The notes below the pieces were generated by a model. The model had not been told where the DNA came from. It made no database searches and was given only the letters and a program-made list of their open reading frames with translations. Positions 1 through 6,980 of a DNA stretch of 64,000 nt are shown here, in pieces. Each line of letters begins with the position of its first letter. Position 1 is the first letter of the stretch. Both the position numbers and the translations under genes were made by a program. Source of the stretch: Clostridiales bacterium (GTDB lineage Bacteria; Bacillota; Clostridia; Lachnospirales; Lachnospiraceae); the NCBI GenBank assembly GCA_021202925.1, contig JAJQCD010000010.1, positions 190,527 through 254,526 on the forward strand. The letters run 5' to 3'.

Positions 1-1
1 G

Positions 2-142
2 CACATTCGCTATCCAGATATCAAAGAAGATCGGGATGAATACGATTGGACAGTGTTTTTTTCACACATCGGAATGGGAAAAGCTATAGTTGCATATTTA
101 GGAGTATCGTTAAATCAAAGAATCGAATCACACCAAAGATAA
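2..142 (+). CDS. C-terminal end of an unidentified gene (partial)
   Basis: An open frame enters from the left edge and ends at TAA 140-142, giving 46 C-terminal residues that include the stretch EYDWTVFFSHIGMGKAIVAYLG. The start lies outside the window. I do not recognise the family, and no domain can be assigned from so short a tail. The next gene begins 49 bases downstream with its own ribosome site, so co-transcription is possible but not shown. Confidence 0.4.
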   Translation, partial: HIRYPDIKEDRDEYDWTVFFSHIGMGKAIVAYLGVSLNQRIESHQR

Positions 143-191
143 ACGATAAAAGGCATAAAGTATTACTAAAAACGTTTGCGGAGGTGGATGA

Positions 192-1007
192 ATGAATCAT
201 GTACGGAAAAGCCGGATGGAAGTGATACAGCGAGAAGTAGAACGCATACGAAGTTCGAATCTTCTGAGTGATACATTTGCATCGATTGCGCTGGAAGATG
301 CATCAGCGTGCCAGTATGTTCTGCGCAGGATATTGGGACAGGACGATCTAACTGTGTTTCAGGTAAAGGGACAGTATCGGCTCCTGAATCTGACGGCAAA
401 GGATTCTATTCTGGATATTTTGGCGGAAGATGGAGAAGGACGCCTGATGAATCTGGAGATACAGCGCAGGAATACGGTCGACCATCCGAGGCGCACGCGC
501 TATTATGGCTCGATGCTGGACAAGAGCAGCCTGGATAAGGGCCTTACTTATGATAAGATGCCTGATGTCTACGTCATTTATATCAGCGAAAAGGATTTGC
601 TGAAAACCGGTGAATCCGTCAGTTGGGTAAAGAAGAGCCTGGGGAAGAACAGGAAAGCGTATGATGACGGAAGGTACGTCATTTATGTAAATGCTAACGT
701 TGATGATGGGACAGAAGTGGCAGAGATGATGAAATATTTCAAAACCGCCGATCCGGATGACATGAGCCAGGGAGCATTGTCCAGACGAGTACGGTACCTG
801 AAACGGGAAAAAGGAGGATATCAACTCATGTGCGAAGCCGCAGAGGAATTGATCAATTGGGGAAGGGAAGAAGGTCGCGAAGAAGGTGTACTTGATACAC
901 TGATTACGTTGGTACGGGACGGTCTGATTTCCGTGAAGGATGCAGCTGCGAGGGCCAATCTGACAGAGGAAGTTTTTATCAGCAGGATGAGTACGGTTAA
1001 GAAGTGA
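192..1007 (+). CDS. Rpn-family PD-(D/E)XK nuclease / transposase-like protein
   Basis: 271 aa. The N-terminal two thirds match the Rpn (recombination-promoting nuclease, formerly PD-(D/E)XK family transposase) pattern. An aspartate in DSILDILAED is followed by the E-x-Q active-site variant in MNLEIQRR (residues about 78-97), then a Tyr/Arg-rich helix RRTRYYGSML. The C-terminus is charged, with REEGREEG, and ends in a small helical domain. GGAGG at 179-183 sits 8 bases before the ATG. Family knowledge: Rpn proteins are DNA endonucleases often present in many copies in gut Clostridia, and some limit phage. A second member lies at 10713-11639. Its role here is unknown. Family assignment is firm, function is not. 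Confidence 0.8.
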   Translation: MNHVRKSRMEVIQREVERIRSSNLLSDTFASIALEDASACQYVLRRILGQDDLTVFQVKGQYRLLNLTAKDSILDILAEDGEGRLMNLEIQRRNTVDHPRRTRYYGSMLDKSSLDKGLTYDKMPDVYVIYISEKDLLKTGESVSWVKKSLGKNRKAYDDGRYVIYVNANVDDGTEVAEMMKYFKTADPDDMSQGALSRRVRYLKREKGGYQLMCEAAEELINWGREEGREEGVLDTLITLVRDGLISVKDAAARANLTEEVFISRMSTVKK

Positions 1008-1028
1008 TTTGCGAAATATTGTTTTTAT

Positions 1029-1055
1029 GCGGTCTCAGATGAGGCCGTTTTTTTG
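1029..1055 (+). terminator. Rho-independent terminator after the Rpn gene
   Basis: GCGGTCTC-AGAT-GAGGCCGT forms a stem (one G-T pair) followed directly by a run of seven T. It lies 22 bases after the stop of the Rpn gene. Confidence 0.8.
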
Positions 1056-1178
1056 CGTGTGCTGTTTCGTCGCCAAACCGTAATCTGGAAAATATTGGTT
1101 GCAGATTGCAACAGAAAAATATATAATAAAAATAAAATTATAATTTATATATATATTACAAAAGAGGACGATGAAAAT

Positions 1179-1799
1179 ATGCTTTATGATTACCTGAGAG
1201 AGACGTACGGTGAGGATGAGCCCATATTTGTGGCAGAGATTCATTATCGGGATCAGTCGATGAATTATGTCAGGCAGCAGATCATGAGGATGACGGAGAT
1301 GGGGCTGTTAAAGCGATACGATACAGGTATTTATTTTGTCCCATCACAATCGGAATCCGCTTCTGAACTTTCCATAGATAAGGTAATTGACCGGAAGTAT
1401 CTGCAGTCGGAGGGGCAGAGATGCGGCTATATCGGTGGTGTTGCGTTTGCGAACCAGGTCGGACTGACGACGCAGACGCCGACCGAGCTTGAGATTTTTA
1501 CGAACAGGACAGCGAATGATTTCCGGAGGGCGAAGCTGGGGTCTTCGTATCTTATCGTTCGGAGACCGAAGGTCGTGGTGACGGAACAGAATTATCGACA
1601 GCTGCAGTTACTGGATTTGCTAAAGGATATCGATTCTTATACAGAAGTACAGCCAGAGGATCAGTATCAACGGATCGTTGCTTACATGAATGCGTCTCAC
1701 ATCCTCTTCCATGATTTAAGAGATTATCTGCCGTATTATCCGGATCGGATTTACAAAAATATGTATCAGGTTGGATTGCTGGAGGGGGCGATGAAATAA
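1179..1799 (+). CDS. AbiEi-like / DUF6088 antitoxin-type protein without a visible toxin partner
   Basis: 206 aa from ATG 1179, which has AAAGAGGA about 10 bases upstream; longer in-frame extensions lack a good start. An N-terminal winged-helix segment (YVRQQIMRMTEMGLLKRYDTGIYF) is followed by a core containing CGYIGGVAFANQVGLTTQ and ELEIFTNRTANDFRRAKLG. This is the arrangement of DUF6088/AbiEi-type transcriptional antitoxins that normally precede an AbiEii nucleotidyltransferase toxin. In the 290 bases before the next gene I see no AbiEii reading frame, so this copy appears orphaned. It may regulate a toxin elsewhere or be a relic. The family call is by pattern recognition only. Confidence 0.6.
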   Translation: MLYDYLRETYGEDEPIFVAEIHYRDQSMNYVRQQIMRMTEMGLLKRYDTGIYFVPSQSESASELSIDKVIDRKYLQSEGQRCGYIGGVAFANQVGLTTQTPTELEIFTNRTANDFRRAKLGSSYLIVRRPKVVVTEQNYRQLQLLDLLKDIDSYTEVQPEDQYQRIVAYMNASHILFHDLRDYLPYYPDRIYKNMYQVGLLEGAMK

Positions 1800-2088
1800 A
1801 TCCGGCCTGCAGTCTGCCTGCAGGTCTGGCAGCATGATTCGCGCCTGGATGACAGTGGATTCCGGCCATGCAGGCGAAGCCGTCCGGTATCAGATAGCCA
1901 GGTAAAGTCCGGTTTTTTTCTCAGAATATGGAAAATGTGACCAGTTACAGGTTCTGAAGTAGTATATTAACAGACATAGCTTGCCATAATTTCGACAAAG
2001 GAAGATGCAAGAAAGGCGACACGTTTCTGCATGGAAAGCAATGGCGGATTAACAGAGAAATATCTCATCAGAGCGGGAGGTTTGAGCG

Positions 2089-2997
2089 ATGCGTAAGACA
2101 AAAAGCAGGGTGATATACAAAAAGGTACTGGAGGATTATCGGAGGACTTTGATTGAGGAAGAGAAGAGCGGGAATACAATTGAACAGTATCTGCGTGATC
2201 TGGAGGGTTTCATGCATTTTACGAATGGGAAGCCGGTGGATAAGAAGATGGCGGTGGAATATAAGATGAAGCTGTCCAAAACCTATAAGCCAAGGAGTGT
2301 GAACGTGAAACTCTGCGCAATCAATGGGTTCTTTAAACGGCTGGGGTGGTATGAGTGTACGGTAAAACTGATGAAGATTCAGAAGGACACCTTCCGCCCG
2401 GTGGATAAGGTGATGACAAAAGAGGAGTATGGGATGCTTTTGGCTGCGGCGAAGCGCCTGGGGAAGAGACGGTTAAGTCTCGTGATGCAGACGTTATGTT
2501 CGATGGGGCTAAGGGTGAGCGAACTGAGATTCATCACCGTAAAGGCCGTCTGTCAGGGATACGCAGATGTGACGCTGAAGGGGAAGACCCGGACGGTTCT
2601 TCTGCCTGAGGATTTGATGGTTTTACTCGGGGAGTATATTCGCGACATCGGCATTTCGGATGGCTGCGTGTTCGTCACCAGGAGCGGAAAAGCACTGGAT
2701 CGGAGCAATATCTGCCATGAGATGAAGGCGTTGGGCGAGAAGGCCGGACTCAAACGGAGCAAGATTTTTCCACACAACCTGCGACATTTATTCGCCTGTG
2801 TATATTACGCCGAGGAGAAGAATGCGAACCATCTGGCAGATATTATGGGCCATTCCAGCCTGGATACGACGCGTATCTATACGCAAGGCAGTATGGAAGA
2901 GGAACTGATGGCCTTAAATAAGATGGGGCTGGTGGATCTCTCCGATTTCCGGCTGGAACACAAAACGGGGATCCGGGCAAAAGAAAAGACCGCATAA
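2089..2997 (+). CDS. Tyrosine site-specific recombinase (Xer/RecV-like), probable invertase of the phase switches
   Basis: 302 aa. An N-terminal SAM-like core-binding domain (about 15-95) is followed by a catalytic domain with the complete active-site set: Arg in GLRVSELR, Lys in KGKTRTVLLP, HNLRH, His in MGHSSLDTT, and the nucleophile Tyr in RIYTQ. GGGAGG lies just upstream of the ATG. The final codons and the TAA stop (2995-2997) lie inside the left inverted repeat of the adjacent invertible element, so the gene abuts its likely substrate. Inversion leaves its coding sequence intact because the repeat half is restored. Family knowledge: Mpi and RecV tyrosine recombinases flip several promoters in trans in Bacteroides and C. 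difficile. No second recombinase gene occurs near the second switch at 41.5 kb, so this protein is the natural candidate for both. Confidence 0.88.
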   Translation: MRKTKSRVIYKKVLEDYRRTLIEEEKSGNTIEQYLRDLEGFMHFTNGKPVDKKMAVEYKMKLSKTYKPRSVNVKLCAINGFFKRLGWYECTVKLMKIQKDTFRPVDKVMTKEEYGMLLAAAKRLGKRRLSLVMQTLCSMGLRVSELRFITVKAVCQGYADVTLKGKTRTVLLPEDLMVLLGEYIRDIGISDGCVFVTRSGKALDRSNICHEMKALGEKAGLKRSKIFPHNLRHLFACVYYAEEKNANHLADIMGHSSLDTTRIYTQGSMEEELMALNKMGLVDLSDFRLEHKTGIRAKEKTA

Positions 2998-3229
2998 TCT
3001 ATATTATGCGGTCACATGAATTCGATGGTTTCATTCTACAACATTACGAAAGAAAAAGCAAGATAATTCCTTGAAAAATACGAAAAACGGAATATGGAAC
3101 CGGGTTCCGGCTGTTGACGAGATTTCGACAGTCGTATTTCCTGCGTCTGAAATTATGTATAAAACGATGGATTTACAGTTCATTGACCGGGTTTTGCACA
3201 CGTTTACCTCATAATATAGATTATGCGGT
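2989..3229. repeat. Invertible promoter element 1 (inverton): 24-bp inverted repeats flanking 193 bp
   Basis: The left repeat at 2989-3012 and right repeat at 3206-3229 are reverse complements at 23 of 24 positions. Each repeat is also nearly palindromic: arms GACCGCATAAT and ATTATGCGGTC around a 4-base centre, CTAT on the left and ATAG on the right. The asymmetric centre sets orientation, so recombination between the sites inverts the interior. The interior carries a good promoter on the minus strand (3033-3061) pointing left, away from the HTH/adhesin genes. Flipping it would place the promoter about 95 bases before the HTH start. The recombinase gene ends inside the left repeat. A homologous element lies at 41459-41686. 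Confidence 0.88.
3033..3061 (-). promoter_or_regulatory. Sigma-A promoter inside inverton 1, currently facing left (OFF)
   Basis: Read on the minus strand: TTGCTT (3061-3056), 17 bases, TAGAAT (3038-3033). As drawn it would transcribe through the left repeat and antisense into the 3' end of the recombinase gene. After inversion it would drive the HTH gene and the large adhesin. The same two hexamers with the same spacing occur in the second element, and downstream bases are also related, which argues that the promoter is selected rather than chance. Confidence 0.8.
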
Positions 3230-3299
3230 GGAATCGGATAAAAAAGGTCTGGGATAAGGTGAAGAGAGAACGCAGGAACAGACGAAGGAGGAATGAGAC

Positions 3300-3560
3300 T
3301 TGAGACGAGTCTACAAAGTGACGCCGGAGGGAATGGTCATCAAGCTGTTGATGGCGCAGAACAATCTCACAGTGAAGGAACTGGGCAAGCGGGTCGGAAA
3401 GAGTGAGGCTACTGTTTGCGATGTGATTTCAGGCAAAAATAAGAGTGAGAAGACATTAAACCTGATACTGGAAACCTTACAGGAAGACGGTGTGGTCAAT
3501 ATTTCGGAATACCGTCAGATTTATGATATTCTGCTCAAGGCAGAAGAATGCAGAGGGTAA
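3300..3560 (+). CDS. Small HTH (Xre-like) regulator heading the adhesin locus
   Basis: 86 aa from TTG 3300, with AAGGAGG at 3285-3291. One compact helix-turn-helix fold: NNLTVKELGKRVGKSEATVC is the recognition unit, followed by SGKNKSEKTLNLILETLQ. It is a clear paralogue of the 41810-42097 product (shared TPEGM, MAQNNLTV-type and CDVISGKN segments), with the same TTG start and ribosome site. Both genes lie directly after an invertible promoter and before surface-protein genes. I infer that it is the first gene of a phase-variable transcript and modulates the operon or the switch. The target is unknown. Confidence 0.75.
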   Translation: MRRVYKVTPEGMVIKLLMAQNNLTVKELGKRVGKSEATVCDVISGKNKSEKTLNLILETLQEDGVVNISEYRQIYDILLKAEECRG

Positions 3561-3908
3561 GACGCGTCAGGCGGATAGGAAGGGATCTTGTTTCGTCAGA
3601 TGGAAAAGAAACGAACAGGAAGGGGACAGTCTGATTTCTGTTGGCTGAGAGAAGCCGAAAGAAAGTAAGACGATTATATAGTATAGGGGAACCCCGCGAG
3701 ATTCCGATTGCATACAATCCTTGTGGCTGATCTACGGTACCTGGATTGCAAGGGGAATTTCAGAAATATTTGCGAAAAACGGAGGTAACGCGAATGGTGT
3801 GATGGCGCAGTGGAAAACTGCGGGAATCAATGAGAACGACAGAAAATGGAATCATGTCGAAGTGAAAAACTGGCTTTGACAAATAAAATAAAGAAGGAAG
3901 GGGAGAGA
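3561..3908 (+). other. 348-bp leader between HTH gene and adhesin gene
   Basis: No convincing gene is visible. There is no clear terminator, and no strong promoter in either orientation, consistent with read-through from the HTH gene. The stretch ends with a GGAAGGGGAG ribosome site for the ATG at 3909. Confidence 0.4.
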
Positions 3909-6900
3909 ATGAAAGTGTCTGGAAATAAGGACAGAGGGCGAAGCCGCAGGAAGAAAGTGACATTGGCTTCGCGGTTTTATGCTGAGATGATGAAAGCAAA
4001 GCGATGGATTTCGGCAGCTGTTTGTATCAGTATGCTCGGAAGCAGTGTCGTGAATCCGGCGATGCTGGCTTATGCGGATTCGTCGTCAGATGATGAGGAA
4101 ATTCAGGAATTTGAGCTGGAGAGCGAAGCGATCGGACAGGCTATTACGGAAGCCATTGCCGATGGTTCGCAGGTCAGTGCAGAGGAACTGGGCTTTTCCG
4201 GCGCAGAGGAAGATACGTATGCGGAGTTATTTGACGCAGATGGTTTGTTATATGAAGTAAAACCGGAGATTGAAGAGACCAAAGATGATGATGGGGATCT
4301 CGATCTGCGGATATTTGTGCGTCTGGATGTGGTGGATTTGCTGGACGAGGGCGAGATCCTGGACAGCTATGAGATCACCGGAGATGAAGATGTATTCTTC
4401 ATGCTCGTGAACAACACAGATACCGAGCAGAATGCCATCGTGATTGTCGATGGCAGAGAGACGGATGTGATTACGGTTGCACCGGAGAGCGAGGTTGCGG
4501 AAGCGGCTGCGGAGGATGCTGAGATCGTCATTCCGGCCGGTGGAGGATCCGGCGCGGGTAGTGCATCGGATGAGGAAGCGGAAACGGAAGTTGTTATCCT
4601 GGATGAGGAAGCAACGGAAGAAGCGGAATCAACAGATGATACGGACGACGCTACGGACGATGCAGAGCCGACAGACGATGAAACGGACGATGCAGAGCCG
4701 ACAGACGAAACAGACGAAGCTGATTCAGCAGACGAAACAGACGAAGCTGATTCAGCAGACGAAACAGACGATGTGGAATCGAAGGACGAAACAGAGGACG
4801 CGGGTTCGACAGACGAAGCAGAGGCAGAGGATGAGGATGATGCCGATCCGACGGATGATACGGATCAGGATGATGCGGCTGACGAGGATCAGGATGATAC
4901 AGGCGCAGAAGATTCTGGAGATAAGGATGCAGACACCGAATCGGATACGGATTCTGATAGTACCGATAGTACCGATAGTAGCGACGGCAGCGATAGTAGC
5001 AATAGCAGTGATAGTAGCGACAGCAGCGATAGTAGCGACAACGGTGACAGCGGCAATAGCAGTGACAGCAGCGACAGTTCCAATGACAGCAGCGATTCAT
5101 CGGAAGTGGCGTCGATTTCCGTTCACAAGTACAACCTGGTGACACTGGCCGCTTCTCCGACTGATGCAGAAGAAGCGGAAGAAGTGCTGATCGTGTCGGA
5201 AGACAGCAATCAGCTGGATGGCGAGCTGTATGACGCAGTTGCCATGGAAGACGGCGCGGCCGTGGTATTCGTGACAACGACAGAAGAACTGGGCCTGGAA
5301 GGTTTGCTTTCCGAAAGTTATACCGTATACACGGCGGAGACTGAGACAGCCGCAATTACGGCTCTGGTTCCAGAGGGCGCTTTCGATGAGGAAGTCAGTC
5401 TGTATGCAGAGGATATCACTGAAGATTCCGACCAGTATGCGGATGTGAAAGAGAGCGTTGACAGCCAGGCGGCAGAGGAAGGCTTGACCGATTACAGCTT
5501 TGTTGCGTATGATATTTGCTTTAAGAATGCGGCTGATGAAGAGATAGAGCCGAATGAAGGCGCTTCGATTCGCATCTCGATTTCTGCGCTGAGTGACAGC
5601 ACAACGGAAACGACGAGTGACGAAACTGTTGAATTGTCGATGTATCACATCAAGGATGACGGTACGGTAGAAAGCCTTGAGACAGAAACAGAGGCAGACG
5701 AAACTGGCGCGATTCAGACAATCAACTTTGAATTAGACAGCTTTTCGATTACCGTTGCGGTGACTTCGATTAACGACGAAAAGACACTTACTGTTGATGC
5801 TAGTGCAAGCGAGGTGACAGGTGAAACCTACACCTCCATCCAGGCAGCAATTGATTATATCAATACACAGGATGATAAGACTGGGTGGACAATCAACGTA
5901 ACCGATGGTACCTATGATCGTTTCAGAGTAGAATCTGGCGTAGATAGTCTGACCATTATTGGCAATGGTGATGGTACGGTTATTCAGACCATGGTTGGAA
6001 CTGAAAAGGTTTATGGCAATACTGATCCCAATGGCATCATCGTAAATGCAAGCAATTTCACATTGAAAAATGCAAAAATTACAAAGGGCACCTCTGTTGT
6101 TGCAACAGCCGCTGCATGGAAATCATGCGCCATTTTCCTCCCTTCTGGTGGCGCCGCTGACGGTTTTACCCTCGATAATGTGAATATTGTAGCTGATGAT
6201 GGCGGGTATGGTGTGTTTGCAGATAACAAAGAAGATGTGCTTACAATTAATAACTGCGCATTTAGTAATTTGACCTATGCCATTTATTACTATAATTCCT
6301 CCAGTGGTCCAGAGAGTGTTACGATCACAAATAACACGTTTAGTGACTGCTCCTTTGCCCTGTTTATGGACTACGCTGCTGTACCAGTGAACAGTTCAAC
6401 AGGAACTGGTGCTGTGATTTTTTCCGGGAATACAGTAACAGGTACTTCCGATTTGCGTTGTAAGGTTGTGATCGAAGACGAGCAGGAAAAGAACGCTGTT
6501 ACTGTAACGATCGAAAGTAACAAGTTGAGTTACGCACTGATCGGAACTGTAAATCTTCGGGCTGAAAATGAATGCAGTGACGTGTTGAGTAAAAATACGT
6601 TCATAAACGATAGCTTTTATGTAGATGCCATTTATCCGGGAGATATTACTGTTACCTGGGTATCCTATCAGGCTCCTGAAAATGATGAAGGGTCTTGGGT
6701 TTTGACCGGAATTGACGGAACACTGACTTACAGCGAGCAAGTGCAGGCTGCAATTGATGAAGCCAATGCCAGTGGTTCGCACACACTGAATATTACAGGT
6801 CTTGATACAGACGACGACGGAGATATTGATACATTGATGGAAACGTTTACTGCCATCAAAGACTGCATCTACTGGGAGAGTAAGAGTTCGGGTGGAGAAA

Positions 6901-6926
6901 CTGTAACGCCAACAGGGACTGATTAG
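3909..6926 (+). CDS. Giant LPXTG adhesin, N-terminal part, ended by an in-frame TAG
   Basis: 1005 aa from ATG 3909 (ribosome site GGAAGGGGAG; an upstream in-frame ATG at 3846 lacks one). A signal peptide with a charged start and hydrophobic core ends near MLAYA-D. Next come an acidic region, long Asp/Glu/Ser/Thr repeats (about 240-400), an Ig-like segment, and a parallel beta-helix-like part with Asn ladders (about 650-900). The frame ends at TAG 6924-6926. The downstream frame continues in phase for 1200 more codons with two VWA domains and the sorting signal, so this is one gene cut by a single codon. In the internal duplicate around 8451 the matching codon is TGG (GAT TGG GAC versus GAT TAG GAT), so the stop is most simply a TGG-to-TAG change. 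Without read-through the product would be secreted unanchored. Confidence 0.82.
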   Translation: MKVSGNKDRGRSRRKKVTLASRFYAEMMKAKRWISAAVCISMLGSSVVNPAMLAYADSSSDDEEIQEFELESEAIGQAITEAIADGSQVSAEELGFSGAEEDTYAELFDADGLLYEVKPEIEETKDDDGDLDLRIFVRLDVVDLLDEGEILDSYEITGDEDVFFMLVNNTDTEQNAIVIVDGRETDVITVAPESEVAEAAAEDAEIVIPAGGGSGAGSASDEEAETEVVILDEEATEEAESTDDTDDATDDAEPTDDETDDAEPTDETDEADSADETDEADSADETDDVESKDETEDAGSTDEAEAEDEDDADPTDDTDQDDAADEDQDDTGAEDSGDKDADTESDTDSDSTDSTDSSDGSDSSNSSDSSDSSDSSDNGDSGNSSDSSDSSNDSSDSSEVASISVHKYNLVTLAASPTDAEEAEEVLIVSEDSNQLDGELYDAVAMEDGAAVVFVTTTEELGLEGLLSESYTVYTAETETAAITALVPEGAFDEEVSLYAEDITEDSDQYADVKESVDSQAAEEGLTDYSFVAYDICFKNAADEEIEPNEGASIRISISALSDSTTETTSDETVELSMYHIKDDGTVESLETETEADETGAIQTINFELDSFSITVAVTSINDEKTLTVDASASEVTGETYTSIQAAIDYINTQDDKTGWTINVTDGTYDRFRVESGVDSLTIIGNGDGTVIQTMVGTEKVYGNTDPNGIIVNASNFTLKNAKITKGTSVVATAAAWKSCAIFLPSGGAADGFTLDNVNIVADDGGYGVFADNKEDVLTINNCAFSNLTYAIYYYNSSSGPESVTITNNTFSDCSFALFMDYAAVPVNSSTGTGAVIFSGNTVTGTSDLRCKVVIEDEQEKNAVTVTIESNKLSYALIGTVNLRAENECSDVLSKNTFINDSFYVDAIYPGDITVTWVSYQAPENDEGSWVLTGIDGTLTYSEQVQAAIDEANASGSHTLNITGLDTDDDGDIDTLMETFTAIKDCIYWESKSSGGETVTPTGTD
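4612..5105 (+). repeat. Tandem acidic and Ser-Asp repeats inside the adhesin gene
   Basis: Direct DNA repeats encode DETDEADSA-type units around 4710-4770, where a 27-base block occurs twice in a row. They are followed by SSDSSDSSD-type units built on GATAGTAGCGACAGC-like hexamers around 4950-5100. Such repeats form extended, negatively charged stalks in Gram-positive adhesins and are prone to length change by slippage. Confidence 0.8.
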
Positions 6927-6980
6927 GATATTTCAAAATCGAAAACAGCTACCAATCTGGATTCGAATTATGAGTCCAAT

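Noticed and set aside
1053-1178. N-terminal extension of the AbiEi-like gene from TTG 1053
   Set aside because: It would begin in the terminator T run and encodes an A/T-rich intergenic translation; ATG 1179 has a ribosome site.
3115-3145. Plus-strand promoter TTGACG inside inverton 1
   Set aside because: No acceptable -10 box at 16-18 bases spacing, and no counterpart in inverton 2.
4477-5355. Long overlapping reading frames on both strands across the acidic repeat region
   Set aside because: They are by-products of the repetitive Asp/Ser codons; they have no ribosome sites and give low-complexity Arg/Met/Thr- or Leu/Ser/Arg-rich translations.
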